Shown here: positions 1-12,838 of the stretch, in pieces
Layout: the number at the start of each line of letters is the position of its first letter
Position numbering within the stretch: the stretch's first letter is position 1
Source of the DNA: Eretmocerus hayati
Taxonomy: Eukaryota; Arthropoda; Insecta; Hymenoptera; Aphelinidae
DNA: 64,000 nt
NCBI GenBank assembly: GCA_029851415.1
Contig: CM056741.1
Coordinates: 165,093,685-165,157,684 of the forward strand
Reading direction: 5' to 3'
Notes under the pieces: model-generated
Told to the model about the DNA's origin: nothing
The model's input: the letters and a program-made list of their open reading frames with translations, nothing else
The model's database searches: none
Program-made: the position numbers and the translations under genes

Positions 1-2322
1 TCGTCTCGTCTTTGCAAAAGACACCGTTGGTTTGTTCATGTATATTCATGTGTCGTCGTATATATACAGTCGGAAATTTAGAACTCTGGGATATATCTTA
101 TAGAGACATATATACTCGGTCAGTCGGGGTATTATAGTGGTAAGGTCGAAAACCAACAGAGCAATGCATGAATCACAATTTTGCATATATGAACGATGCG
201 AATAAATATCTTACCCCTTCAACGCAAGATTTATCGGGGTCAAAGCAATGCAACGGGAATCTACTTAAGCGTCTACACGGACTTCGTATCCGCCTACCTC
301 TTTAGAAATTCACTGAATTACGAAAATTGTAGAGTTTCCTGACCACGTTGATTATGATGCGCGCAGACCCGTTATTTAATGCTAATCCGTAATTCTTGTG
401 CTAACACTTTTTAGCTGTGAATGCAGAATAATCATAAGAGATGGATTTCTTTTTGTGGAGAAAGCTTTTATGGGATTCATTTGGTTGAGTGCTTGGTACG
501 AGGACCTTTTTTTATCTTGACGTGGAAAAGATTACGTATAATTTTGGTAGGATTTAGAGATAACTAGTACGATAGCAAGTGCTTAAATCATTTTACCGCA
601 GTAATAAAATCAAAGTGGTTGCTTTTAATAGTGTGAGATCAGATCGTTAGGTTAGAGTCTCACTTGGGATGAATTTTTTCATTTGTAGAAAATTCCATGT
701 AGTTTTGATAGGACTCAGATGAATTGAAAAAGATTGAAATTCATTTGATTTGAATAAAATCTTCATCTAATCCACAAGAATAACACCTCAACCTTTGACG
801 CCGAAACGATCAATCTTATCCAACGTACGTCTCAATCATTTGGTTTCGATTATGTTAATCAATGAAAAGATACAAGTAGAAGTTTAGAAACTGTTAATTT
901 TCAGGGTCGAAAGTGTCCGGCATGTCGCATTCTGTGGCGGCTCGTCCCTTCGGTCACTCCGAGTATCATGGACGCCCGAATTTTTTGGAGATTCAGTCAA
1001 ATGCAACACAAGACTCGTAAATCACCTTGTCATGGTGCACGTGACTGTTCTGGATCGCCACGGAATGTGACGAGTTGATCAAAAAATTTCATCTAAATGG
1101 TCTCATGACTCATCTTTTTGGTCATTGAGATTTAAATTGAATGCAGCAGAATTCACTTTAAAAACTTTGTTAAGCCTTCTTGGCCCATTATTACTCGATA
1201 ACAAATACCTAAAGAAGGTAACCGATTTTTATATGTTTTCAAAAAACTCTGTTTCGTGAGCAGAACAAGAAGTATTAACCGGTTTGGGGTTTTCAATCTC
1301 AAGGCACCGTATAATTTAACATAGACACATAGAGAATGAGATCACATTGGTATAGATAGTTTGTCCAAAACATTTTGGAACATGATTTGTGCCAGTGACA
1401 CAGTGTGTCATCATTCCTCAAAACATAAGCTTTTCGCCAACTTTTTAGGCACATACTCGGATGCGGAGGGTTGAAAACTAAAAATTATGTCACTTAACCT
1501 GTTATCATACGTTGGATCCGACGACTTGAAAAGTATTCCGCATTTGCAATCATCTCTTTTGTATTGATTTTTCAATCAGGACCAAAGACATCAGAAATAA
1601 CATTTTTGCACGAATCATTCATTTCTTAATCCTACTCAAAGTACTTCAAGGTAAGAATCAAGTTCCTGGTCTTACATATTTTGAACCCTAAAAGAGCCTC
1701 AAAAAATATGTCCAAATAGAAACTATGACATCATAGAAATGGGGATGTCGATGAAGTAGTAGATTCATTATTAGTATTTCAGACCTGAATCCAGTTTAGT
1801 ATTCGAATAGTATAAAACTAAATAGCGACCAGTGGTTGATTAATGTAGTCACAATGGTCATCTGGTCAAGGGTCGACCATTTATCTTAATTCCATTCATC
1901 ACCCACGCTAGTTTCGTCGATCAACTTAGTTAGTGGGCTATCTGAATAATTCATAGGGCAAGGGAAATTTCAATTCAGTTCGAATTTCGTCTACCCGAAG
2001 CGAGCTATGTTCTACTAATTCCGTGCATACTCTCTCAGTATGGAGTAGGACGAGGGTCACTCCATATTCCGAGTTTGACAATGATAACAAAGTCTCGCAA
2101 TTGGAAACTAATATACTGATTCTGGCAAGTAACGTAATTATTGGAGTAAACTGAGTTACAACTCAATTGAAATGATATCCTACGAGATGGGAATGACCCA
2201 CAATGGCTTTTTCTGATGCTTTAAGGTCTGATTCAGAGGAAATTCTTCAAGAATGAATCAGGTGACGATGGAACTGGTAAAAAAGCTTTTAGCGAGAGAA
2301 TCCGTGAAGGAGGCACTTTTGC
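1..2322. other. No gene recognised
   Basis: AT-rich unique-looking DNA. I see no coding frame with recognisable motifs, no clear inverted repeat and no RNA gene in this stretch. Confidence 0.5.
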
Positions 2323-2330
2323 GTTATGTC
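2323..2330. repeat. hAT target-site duplication, left copy
   Basis: GTTATGTC, repeated exactly at 3445-3452 immediately after the right terminus. Confidence 0.85.
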
Positions 2331-3444
2331 TAGAGCTGCCACAATAATCGATAAATTATCGATATTGTCTCGCGATATCGATATTTTCGACATCGATATC
2401 GACAACGATAATGGGCGTTATTGGTAGAGCCAATAACGATAACGCCTGACCAATAAAAATTATCGATCAATGTTTTATCGTGATATATTGCAATATATCG
2501 CGATATACATGCTAGATTTGGGAATAATATCTAGAGGGAATGTATATTACAGATATGAAGTAAAAGGTTCATCAGAATAGGAAATCGAACTCAAGCCTAG
2601 ATATAACAATATTTAGGATATCTTATTGACATGATTGAGACTGGGGAAAGTCGGGTCCGCTTATCTATTTTTTATGAACTGTTCCCATATTTGATCTGAA
2701 TCTTATTTATTTCCAGCTCCTGAGATTAAATGCTCAAATGGTACCGAGCTCGGCATCACAGCTGAAACGGTCGAGCAATACGGAACAGAATAGGACAAGA
2801 GACGCCATCCTATGATATTTTTGACAATCTTTACTCGAGGAAATCCCAAATAACTTTCCATTCTTCATCCCCAATCATCTTGACCACTCACTGCAGGAGC
2901 GTTATGGTAAATCGAAAACACTAGCCTTCTTGTTAGAGCAATCAACCGATGACTGGCTCTCTTCAAAGCCTTCATTGGAATAGACATTGTAATCCTGTTC
3001 CTTACGAACTTCATCAAAATTCAAATAGCTCCAGCCTCCAAGAGTATTTTCCTATTTGGTATTATCCAAACCAACATGCACATTATACCGAGCTATTGAC
3101 CAACTGCATCATGATGAATCCACTTTCATGGTCCAAACAATGTAAACAAACAGCTACAGACAAGTCAGTAGATTTCATTTGTGTTCGTGTATATTGACAA
3201 GTAGATAAACAGGTAGATGGAGATATCAGAATTCTGCCGAAGATGTATGTCTCATTTGAGACGATCTATTTACTTCAATTATTGCGATAATCTCGCAATA
3301 ATTATCGACCAAGACCACCACGACAACGATAGAAACACCACGATATTTAGCAAGATCAATATCGATAACAATAAAGGGAAATGTCTATTACACCAATAGC
3401 GATCACGGTCAATTATCGTACTGTCTCGTCTTGTGGCAGCTCTA
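2331..3444. mobile_element. hAT-type non-autonomous DNA transposon
   Basis: The element begins TAGAGCTGCCACAA and ends with its inverse, TTGTGGCAGCTCTA, giving 14-bp terminal inverted repeats. It is flanked on both sides by the same 8 bases, GTTATGTC (2323-2330 and 3445-3452). An 8-bp target duplication with TAGAG-type ends is the hallmark of the hAT superfamily. Just inside both ends are runs of ATCGATA-like sequence (2345-2520 and 3280-3415) that can fold on themselves. The 1.1 kb interior has only short broken frames (for example 2949-3197), so it is a non-autonomous or decayed copy. The boundary call is strong. Any link of the interior to a hAT transposase is not established. Confidence 0.85.
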
Positions 3445-3452
3445 GTTATGTC
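3445..3452. repeat. hAT target-site duplication, right copy
   Basis: GTTATGTC, identical to 2323-2330. Confidence 0.85.
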
Positions 3453-6026
3453 AGGATTGAATCGGGCGAGGAAAGACTATGATAAAATTTAGACATTTTT
3501 TTTTAAATATCGTAAGCACTCGTGTGGCGGGTTAACATTTAATGGTGAATGGGTCAATAGATTTCAAATTCCTATAATTTTCAACACGGACAACTCAAAC
3601 TGGTTGTAGCATGTAAAAGAGCTAGTTCGGCTACGGAAGAGTGAAGATACATGTAAAATTTCGGAAATCCACGAGTTTAATGAGGCAATTTAGTCAAATA
3701 AAGCTTCATTAAAAGTTTGATAATCCATTAATTTACAATATATTGCACATATAATCGCGTATGACGGTCGTATTCAACTCAATCATCCGAAATTTATTGG
3801 ATGCGAATTTCTGTCTTCGAGGTTGTACGCTGCAACGTAATAGATACTGAATGTGAAGCTACATGGAGAAAAAATTCATGTTCGTACTGCTAAAAAGTAG
3901 TATTGCCAGGAGAACAATACTAATTTTGTCACTACATGAAGCCATAGGAATGATTTGGCATCCGGTATTTCTGCCAGAATAAATAACCATAGCCCATAAA
4001 CTTCAAGTACCTCGATACTTGATCAAGTCACAACCATATTTCGACTACTTTGACACGAGAGACATCGAATTTTTGCGGGAAATGGTACCGATGAGAGGAG
4101 CTATTGATTTGAAGATTTTTGGAGGTTATTTAACAGCAATAAAAAATCATAATCCTGTGACGACTTAGTATGTACTTTTACATCGTTCATAAGTATCAAT
4201 CGGTGGGAAAATATTAAGAAATTCTTGGCCAGCTCAAGTGATCAGTTGACATTTTTTGGAATATTGCCTACAAAATTTCTTTTATTCACGGGTACATGAC
4301 AACTTTCGATCCAGACATACACGGTACATCAGTCCCCTGGACATTTTGAAATTGGATCACAGATTTAGCGTCAGTTTGAGTTTTACGGTTCATGTTCATA
4401 AGGGACTCGACGGAAAGTGCGCATTCGTTTCATTTTCTGTCTTTTTCTTTTATTTTTTTCCCTCACTACGACGTCCGCAGCCAACTTCGCGCAGGGAAAG
4501 ATGAAAGAAAAAGATAGGAAAAGAGCAAATGCGCTCTTTTTGTCGAGGCCCAAGGGGATTCGTAAAAATGAATCCTCGAAGGAATAAGCGGTTAGAAGTC
4601 AACAATGGTAATTATCCAATCAAAAACATTCATCAAAACCACACGTGGTAATGGGTATTTGAGGCCTCAGTGAGGCGTTCGAGTATCAAGGGAATTATAT
4701 TCATGCCACATTTTCAGCGTTCACTGAACACACGGCATCGGAAAAATCTGAGTATAGCATTTTCTCAAATTCTCAAGTTTTTCGGAGATGAGGTTTAATT
4801 TTTCGATAAGTTTCTGACCGTTTATCGAACCCAAACGTTAATTCGAGACTCTCAAACGCCATTCATTAATTATTCTGAGTTCGAGCAACCTCGTGTTACT
4901 TCAAAAGATGGTCAAGACTGTAGAGCTATCACAAAGTCCATTTACAACGAGAAGTTTACCAAAAGAATCAGAGGTTCTTGTTTTTTTTAAGTCGGGTCAC
5001 TCTGGATTTTCGAGGATGGGTCTTCTGGAGTCCCAATAATATTCATGACTCTAAAAGTCAAATAGAGTGATGCTGGTTGGCCGAAAGAACTGCTCAATTA
5101 AAGTAACAACACGGGAATCAAAAAATAGTATGCTGCAAGGCTTGAAGAGGAAATCTAGTTCTCGATAATCATAAACCACGTCAATGGTAAAGGATAAATC
5201 CCTCCCTCGATCATTTGCCGGCCCGAAAGGAAACCGGGCTAGTCCTAATCGCTGACAATTGCATTACATCCACGATCCTGAGCATCCCTTCCAACCATCT
5301 TATTCCATTAGCATATTACACTGAAAGGAGCTAGTTTTCTGTTATACCCTTGCATCAAAATTAGTATACAGAGGGTATCGAATACATCCATCAAAGCGTA
5401 GCTCACACTATCTCACAAGATTAAGACAAGTTAGTTTCACGCTGAAAAATCGATCAGACTGCAAAATAGCCTCTCTCGAGTCGAAAATCCAATGACGGAG
5501 TAATCCTTCTCGCAAGCACCGTCCTTCTGACAAATTCCTATATCCTACGCCCCCTCCCACTCTTGGACTTTGCCAAGCACAATGCATCCGTGACGTTTGT
5601 CGCTAGATTTCTCCCTCGACTGACTCTCTGGGAGGGCTTGACTTGGCTGTACATCCTAAAGCTCTCGAAAAGCTCTTCCTTCTCGGGCTACCCACGCCAC
5701 ACTATGCTACTGGATAGTAGGGGTGAGTTGGCCGGATGGTGATGCCTCAAGCTTTACGCCGTTGCTGCTATACCGGGTCTAAATATTTCGCGCCCCGACA
5801 AAAGAGCTTGCGCGTGCGTCCGACACGTGCAGCAACACTGCAGAGATGTGCCTATACCCGACCGCCCATGCTCTTAACCCTCGACTCCTCCCTCATTGCC
5901 GAATTCAAGCTTTTGTGTGTACAGGTATAATGTGGTAGAATTTATTTGAATTGACCGACTTTACATAGAGTCTGATTGATGAAGGAAGTGAATTTCGATC
6001 AGTGTTATGATGTAAGCGACTTACAA
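3453..6026. other. No gene recognised
   Basis: Only short frames with no recognisable protein motif. The part from about 5180 to 5900 is richer in G+C than its surroundings, with no feature I can name. Confidence 0.4.
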
Positions 6027-6347
6027 GGAGGGGGTCAGGCCTTCGGATCACGGATTCGCCTGAAACTATGGGAATAGTCTTCTTTTGGCACAGAAAGAAG
6101 ATATCCAAAACCGCGCTCGCCAACGGTAAAGCGTTTTTAGCTACAAGCAAAAACACATGCATTACAGTATATCTATATATACCATTTTTGATGAATATGG
6201 GTATACTGTAATGCATGGATCGTATGCTGTAGCTCAGAAACGCTTGAGCGTTGGCAAGCGCGGTTTTGGATATCTCCTTTCTGTGCCAAAAGAAGACTAT
6301 TCCCAAAGTTTTAGGCGAATCCGTGATCCGAAGGCCTGACCCCCTCC
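6027..6347. mobile_element. Palindromic miniature element (MITE-like)
   Basis: The left end GGAGGGGGTCAGGCCTTCGG is answered at the right end by its inverse, finishing GGCCTGACCCCCTCC. The two halves pair almost along their whole length: the TCTTCTTTTGGCACAGAAAG segment recurs inverted near 6280, and CATGCATTACAGTATA near 6155 recurs inverted near 6205. The whole 321 bp can fold into one hairpin. I see no clear target-site duplication, so the superfamily is unknown. Confidence 0.7.
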
Positions 6348-7477
6348 TCGTTAGACCGTTTTCGATTCAGGTAGATTTCATAGTTGTTTGCTAAACCGCG
6401 AAAATTCTGTACTTCTGGGAGATTTCACTAAAGTACTGGTGAGTCCATTCTAAGAAGAGACTCAATATTTTTGAGGATTCTTGATCAAATCTTTCGAGTA
6501 TATGACACGCTGTAACGTACAATATTGGGAAAAAATGTTGGTGAACGTAGTAGTCGAATTTCAAGACCTTAATATTCTAAACACATTGAATAGGTCTCCA
6601 TCCGACTTGTGTGCAACCGTATCTTTAAATCATACCGTTCACACTAGAAATTATCAGATACATTGAGCAGCGATCCAAAACTAAGGGTTATTCATGAATT
6701 TCTTCGGGGGAAATTTCATGATCTTAGCCTTCTGCCTCACACGTAACATTTTTTCAATTAAAAATTGCTGACTCTTTATGGGGTTGGTATAAGTTCATAT
6801 GAGATTTACAAAAAATTGCTTCGGTTGTTCGAAGACTGCTTCCATCAGTCGTCATTGTCCGAAAAAATCCCAAAGACGTTGGATTAGGAACCCATTCATA
6901 CAAGGTAAAAATGATTTTTCACGGAGGCAAAAAGCCAGAACGATTTCTTGAAAATCTGAAATGGCCTCTGATCATTATGATCAGGAGCTGTCCATGAAGT
7001 ATTCATTGTGAGACATTGAAAACTCCCCCCCCCCCTTCCTACTTTGAGGGGACGTAGTTACTGTTCACGCTGAATTTTGTGCTCACTTTATGCAAAATTT
7101 CCGATTATTCAAATTAACAGATGAGTTAACGCATACAAATTCGATGAGAAAAAGTATTCGATAACTCGTCTTTCAGCCCGAAGCAAAAGAGGATTCGATT
7201 GGAATGGGGACAAAAATATGCCTATTAGATAGACTAAAAATTATGAGCTGTCGATGAGTCATATCCATTTTCTCTTATATTCATGCGACTTGAGCTAAAC
7301 GAAAAATCATCAAATACTACCTAAACAATAACAACAGTTCGACAAAACTCGTCTGAAACTTGAGATCATTAAATATTTCGCACAAGATGGAAATGGAATT
7401 ATATGCGGTCGACTTGCACGTCCTCTAGGGGATGTCAGAGCCCTATCCTGTTACCATATTTATCAGCAATGTAGAGT
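6348..7477. other. No gene recognised; C homopolymer
   Basis: Anonymous AT-rich DNA. A run of 11 C lies at 7025-7035. Nothing else stands out. Confidence 0.4.
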
Positions 7478-7607
7478 CCACAAACTTTTGATGAATTTTT
7501 GAGGTATCGCAATTCTAACAAGTAACGTCAATTTCAGGGACCAGACAGGGTCGGACATTATTCATTGAGATTGCGATATTTCAAAAATTCATCGAATGGT
7601 TTGTAAA
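7478..7607. repeat. Inverted repeat with about 36-bp arms
   Basis: The left arm at 7478-7513 (around TGATGAATTTTTGAGGTATC) is mirrored by the right arm at 7570-7606 (around GATATTTCAAAAATTCATCG), with a few mismatches and a loop of about 56 bp. It may be a small decayed palindromic element. Confidence 0.55.
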
Positions 7608-7901
7608 CTTGACAATGTCAGTATGGCCTTATGTAATTTATGAATAGCCCCTCTAGATATATCGTACTTCTTGCATGAAACTGTTGATTCAACACGTTCG
7701 CTACGACGCTGTTATTTCGTGATTTTATTCCGGACCTGAATTGGACTATTGCAATTCGATAGAAATGCCCATATGGAGCTAAACTCTTTTTTGGCTCATA
7801 GTTCAACCCCTCAATGAAGCAAACCAGCATGGTAGATTTCTTTGGGATGAATTTGCCGAGCAAGTCAGAGTCAGCAAAGATTGCCGAAAATGGAAAATTG
7901 C

Positions 7902-7921
7902 GGGTCCCACCGGTGGGACCC
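7902..7921. repeat. Perfect 20-bp palindrome
   Basis: GGGTCCCACCGGTGGGACCC is fully self-complementary. Related GGCC-and-CCAC/GGTGG stretches occur near 21200, 22495 and 51915. Confidence 0.8.
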
Positions 7922-8079
7922 GTCGCAGCGAACATGTTTTAAGAATTTTCCGTAGGGGTCCAAAAAAAATGATCAAATTCAACATCTTTCACCAGTTTCC
8001 ATGATAATCAGTTGCTCTGTGCAGCCAGTAAAATTCAACTTGAACATAATAGCCCATTCTTTTTCAAGCTACAGAAAGA

Positions 8080-8835
8080 TAGAGCTTGCAAGCACAGAAG
8101 CATATATGAGTAGGTAAAAGTGATGGAAAGTGGAAAAGGGAAGGGGGAGGAGAACAATATAAATTCGTGCGCAAAGCGAGCTGAGCATCTGTCACCGCGG
8201 ACACATACTGGCTGGAGGGGGGGGGGGGCAGCTGAGATTGCGCAACGCGTGTGAAAAACGAGCGAGTTATGCTACGTATACGCTCTCACACTAGCTATGT
8301 AGCTATTCCATCTTTCTTTTCCTTTTCGAGAGCTTGAGCGTATGCAAAAGTGTAACGAACGACTCGGCCGCAATGCAACCATAAGCTTTACACTTTCGAG
8401 TGCTCTGGGCTGGGCAGCTTGCAAGCTCTTACCGATATACCGCGATATCTTCTCGGAAGCAGACTTTCCCTCTCTCGAGTGGCCTGTGCTTGCAAGCTCT
8501 TCTATACCACAAAAATATATATAACTACAGGTAAAAGCCACACTCCATTTCAATCGGATGGATTTGGTATACGCCACCTCCAAACTTCATACATATATAG
8601 ATATGCACACACACATAAATATATACTTTACTTACCGAGTTTTATCAACAAAGTTAAATGAGATTCGGTTTGCAAGCAAGAGTAAGTACGGTCCATATGC
8701 ATTTCTACATATTTACGAATGAATACTCGAGCTTTTCCATATAAACCTTATACTGTGGATATTACTGTATCATAGACACACATATGTATGTGTGTAGCTG
8801 TGAATTTGTGGCAAGAGCTTGCAAGTTCAAATGGT
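8080..8835. other. Cluster of TTGCAAG motifs, no gene
   Basis: TTGCAAG or its complement occurs near 8083, 8419, 8486, 8668 and 8813, most within the longer form GAGCTTGCAAG. A run of 12 G lies at 8217-8228. It could be a regulatory cluster or coincidence. No coding content is recognised. Confidence 0.3.
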
Positions 8836-9000
8836 AATGTTGTATATAGATTATGCTTGTGTGTAAAAGAGAAATGCAGCACAAACGGTACTGCTTTAGA
8901 TACGTTTAACGGAGATTAACGTCTCGTAAATTTCTAACGGAATCGATCCTTCTATAGGAGCTTTCCGACTCTCTTAAGGGGACGTCAAAGTCGAATTTGT

Positions 9001-9368
9001 TCAATTGTGATCTTCAAAAGTTGATTGTGGGGGCAATATTCACTCAATCCACTCGATTCTTTTTTTAAACGATAGATCTGAAGACTTAGCAGGGCTTCTT
9101 GGAAGCACTTTTTTGATTTATCTCCTAGATTACGTGGGAAAAATTAAATAAGTAGCGATTTGGAGTGTCGGTAAAGTGCAGATTTCTCAATTCAATTGTA
9201 ATCTTCAAAAGTTGATTGTGGAGGCTATATTCACTCAATTCACTCGTTTCTTTTCTTAACTGATAGATCTGAAGCTGTAGCAGGGCTTCTTGGAAGCACT
9301 TTTCTGATATATCTCGTAGATTTTGTGGAAATAATTAAATAAGTAAGGATTTGGAGTGTCGGTAAAAG
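9001..9368. repeat. Tandem duplication, about 191-bp unit, two copies
   Basis: Unit 1 (9001-9191) and unit 2 (9192-9368) both run from TCAATTGT(G/A)ATCTTCAAAAG through AGCAGGGCTTCTTGGAAGCA to ATTTGGAGTGTCGGTAAA, with scattered differences. The divergence suggests an old local duplication. No coding content. Confidence 0.8.
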
Positions 9369-11451
9369 TTGACTTTCACATGTCCTTAAAGCTTCGAAAT
9401 GTCAAGACGTAACGTTATAGAGAAGGAATTGAGGGAGTTGAAAGAAAAAGGGACTCGTTCTTTCTGTTTCTCTCTTGTGACTTGGACGAGTTTTTTAAAA
9501 GATCTAAATGGCACAGGAGGCCGAAACTGCAGGAGCTAAAAAAAAGTAATGCAAATGTTTCTGTGCTGAGAATCGAGGTAGAAAGAGCTTGCACTGGACG
9601 GCCCTTCTTCGAGCCAATGTCACTCGGGCCAATTCTTTTACGAAACTTTGTCGGCTCGAGCGCCAAAGAGCTCTAAGATAGAGAAAGAGAGGCAGACTTA
9701 AGACACACCTCTCTGTTGCAACGTTCGACTATATACTGTGCAACGTTTTTTGCTTCATGAATCTTCGTCTTTCCTAAAAGTGCAGTTTTTTCTTTTTTGG
9801 TCCACTTTCCCTCCCGTCCACTTTCTGTCTCATACTCTTTCCCTCTTGCAAGCATCTATTTTCACACTATTTATGGTTTTTCTTTTTCTTACAGAACGTA
9901 AATTAACGGGTCATTGTAACATTTCTGAATCGTCTGGTGATTTATGAAGCAAACTTCAATCAACGATGAATACTTCCAGAAATATAGTTTATGTGAGTAA
10001 TTTCTTTGAAAAGTGGAAAAAATTTTAGTGTGGATTTGGTGAGATGAGAGTGTGATTTGATGGTGGATTGATAATGACATATTTTTTTGACAAAATTGGG
10101 ATAGATGTTCCTGATCCGTTGATTTGTAGACTTACAACAATTCAAAATAAATGAGAATGCAATATGTGGCTCTTTAAGGTGGTTCAATAGTAAAGGAGGA
10201 GACTGATTCTATGTAAATTAAAATTATGAATTCGGATCGGACCTGGAGTTACTTTTACCATGATAGAATTTGTAAAAGCATGAATTATAATTTTGAATGC
10301 GTCGCTTGACTGTCATAATTTCGCTGCGACGAGCATGAGATTTGCATGTATAACCTGCACGTCATCAGTTTGTATTCAAAATTTCTCTCCAAAATGTCCG
10401 TCAGCCCTTTATTCTTATCGATTCATCGGAAATTATGGAATGACAGCTTCCTACATCTATATAGTAACTTGTTCACGTGGCCAATATTTCAAGATACATG
10501 TCGCATCGCTTTCTGTAAGAGGAGTTGATTTGACCGTGAGACGTGGTTTAGCTATCCAATTTTCGAACGAGTTTTTCTCGAAAATTTCATTGTCAACTCA
10601 TATTTTCCTTAGCTGCATTGAATTTATCATGGGAGGGAAATGGGGTGTATTTGCCTTACCTGGGAGATGAGATTTTGATGATTCAAGTATGCAGCTATTT
10701 TCCATGAAGATTCCGAAGATACTCACTATAAAAACAATCTTTAAGGTGACATCCAGATCCATCACAGGAAGAAATATCACGTTGAGAACAATTCGCATGA
10801 TTCTAACCAAATGAATTGAATGTGTATAACATTTTATCAAATATCTCAGAGAACGCGATGAGAGAAGCTTAGAAGAAGTCGACTTGTGCGCGAACTTAAT
10901 TTAATTGAAATCTCAGGATGCAATCAGGATTTTTCGACAAACAAGAAGAGACGGACGGTCGAAAAATGAGATTCAATCCGAAGTTTATTGATCAAGCCGA
11001 GCTGTTTCCCAGGCTGCTCAGATAATTGAGCTTGATCCTGTTTAAGCTTGTTTCTCTCATCGGTCCTTTCCTTGAGTTGAAATTGCTGTCTCCATCTTTA
11101 TCCGGTAAATCCCCGCTTTTCCGGTCTCCTCAGGGTCTTACTCTTCTTCCCCTTATTCTTATGCTTCTATCTTTACCATCTCACAGAGAAATTCTTCGCG
11201 CTAAGATATTTCCGTTTTACTCAACCACAGACGGATAAATCCGGAAACAAACTATCCGATGCAATTTTATTTGGTACTTTCTTCTGTCTCAATCAAATTG
11301 AATCTTGTTTCTCGGAATTAGAGGCCGAGAGTAGGATTACTATGAATCGTCCACAAGTTTTTCGAACCATTGACAGTATTAAATGATTTCAAGAAGGATT
11401 GCTGTCACTTGCACTGTTGACAAGAAACTAAGTTTTTCCACTCTTCGTTTT
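9369..11451. other. No gene recognised
   Basis: Anonymous DNA. Short overlapping frames exist on both strands, but none shows a motif or coding-like composition that I recognise. Confidence 0.4.
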
Positions 11452-11663
11452 AAAATAGTATATTACTCCCGATGCGAAGCTAGGCTGTTTTGGGGCACGG
11501 GGATGGTTTTTCCCTGAGTGCAACGAGGGGAAAATATTCCCCGTGCCTTAAAACAGCCTGCCGAGCGAGGGAAGTATGCTATTTTTTCGCATTAGGGCGA
11601 ATAAACGCCAATTTTATGTTCCTAATCGGGAGTAAAAGTGGCGCTTTAGTTGCCCTATGCTTA
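11452..11663. repeat. Two adjacent inverted repeats (MITE-like)
   Basis: The first hairpin pairs 11453-11504 (AAAATAGTATATTACTCCCG through GGCACGGGGA) with 11538-11587 (TCCCCGTGCC through GGGAAGTATGCTATTTT). A second, shorter one pairs GCATTAGGGCGAATAAACGCC (from 11590) with GGCGCTTTAGTTGCCCTATGC (ending about 11661). Both look like parts of one palindromic element. No duplication identified. Confidence 0.6.
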
Positions 11664-12357
11664 AAAATTTACTAGATGCTCATTGTGAAAATTCATGCCG
11701 CTAACATGAATTTTATTGTTTCCCAACTTTGATATTCACATAGACACTTGCTAATATTTACAAAATCCAAACCATTTTCTTGGTACTTTGGGTTTTACAA
11801 TTCTGAAGTACGGGCTGCCCAGGTTCATTCGCACACTCTTCACTTTAACATCAGATTATATGGTATCGGACAGACCGAACGAGGCGACCAACCTCGGTTG
11901 ACGTATTTTCCACCGCGCACGGAAGCAAAGGAACAGCCTTTCATTTCTGTAACTTCACGCCTCATAGATGAAACGTCACTAATAGATTTAAATCCCTTGG
12001 ATTTACAAAAATTGAAAAGATAACCTCATAATCCACTTTTCCTCAAAGATAATTCTGATTGGTTCAAACGGGCTTCCTTGAAAAAGATCATTCCAATCCC
12101 CTCTGCCCTAGTGCACAAGTTCTTCTTCGCCTGAAGTAATCTCACTCTTGATGCCTGCAAGATCATACAGCGCCGTTCATTGGTTTTTTCTTTGAGCCAT
12201 TCCCGAAACATTTCAAATATTCTTCTCTCATTTCATTCACTATCAATCTAATGCTGAGCATTTCTGTGTACTTCCCACACCATTCATTCAATTAAAAACT
12301 AGTTTTGACAAAATATTAATCATTCAATGTGGACATTGAGGGTTCAACCTTGAGTCC

Positions 12358-12361
12358 TTAA
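12358..12361. repeat. TTAA target site, left
   Basis: TTAA directly abuts the GGCCAGTCCGTAGT terminus. Confidence 0.65.
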
Positions 12362-12834
12362 GGCCAGTCCGTAGTTTCCGCAATACTGCAACCGGACACG
12401 CACCGGAGTACATGCAGGTTTTCAAACAATATCTAATTTTTAAATATGGGCAAACACTTTTCGGATAAAATCATTGAGTCAGCGCGCTTCCCAATAAAAT
12501 TTCCAATCATTTGACCTTTGTTGCGTCTCAAAATTCATGGTATATTTTGCAGGATTTGGAAAACCGCAATCTTGAGCTGTCGCTGCCGCATCGTAGGAAC
12601 CACGCTGTCATGGACTTTGCCATTTTCCAAATCTCGCAAAATATATCGCTAGTTTTGAGACGCAACAAAGCTCAAACGATTGAAAATTCCATTGGGAAGC
12701 GCGCTGACTCAATGATTTGGTCCAAAAAGTGTTTGCAACTATTTTGAAATTAAATATTGTTGGAATTACGCTATGCAAATCACCGTGGCGCCATCTATGG
12801 AAATGTGAGCAAGTGTAAGCACTACGGACTGGCC
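12362..12834. mobile_element. TTAA-flanked palindromic element (473 bp)
   Basis: The ends are GGCCAGTCCGTAGT and its inverse ACTACGGACTGGCC, both abutting TTAA. The interior also pairs: ACTTTTCGGATAAAATCATT near 12448 and AATGATTTGGTCCAAAAAGT near 12711 are inverse, and TTTGTTGCGTCTCAAAA near 12516 mirrors TTTTGAGACGCAACAAA near 12653. TTAA duplication is typical of piggyBac-like and some Sola elements. The termini resemble those at 42152-45274 and 55113-55489. No transposase gene is present. Confidence 0.75.
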
Positions 12835-12838
12835 TTAA
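12835..12838. repeat. TTAA target site, right
   Basis: TTAA directly follows ACTACGGACTGGCC. Confidence 0.65.

Noticed and set aside
5905..6306. 133-codon minus-strand frame
   Set aside because: Most of it lies in the 6027-6347 palindromic element, where the arms keep frames open on both strands.
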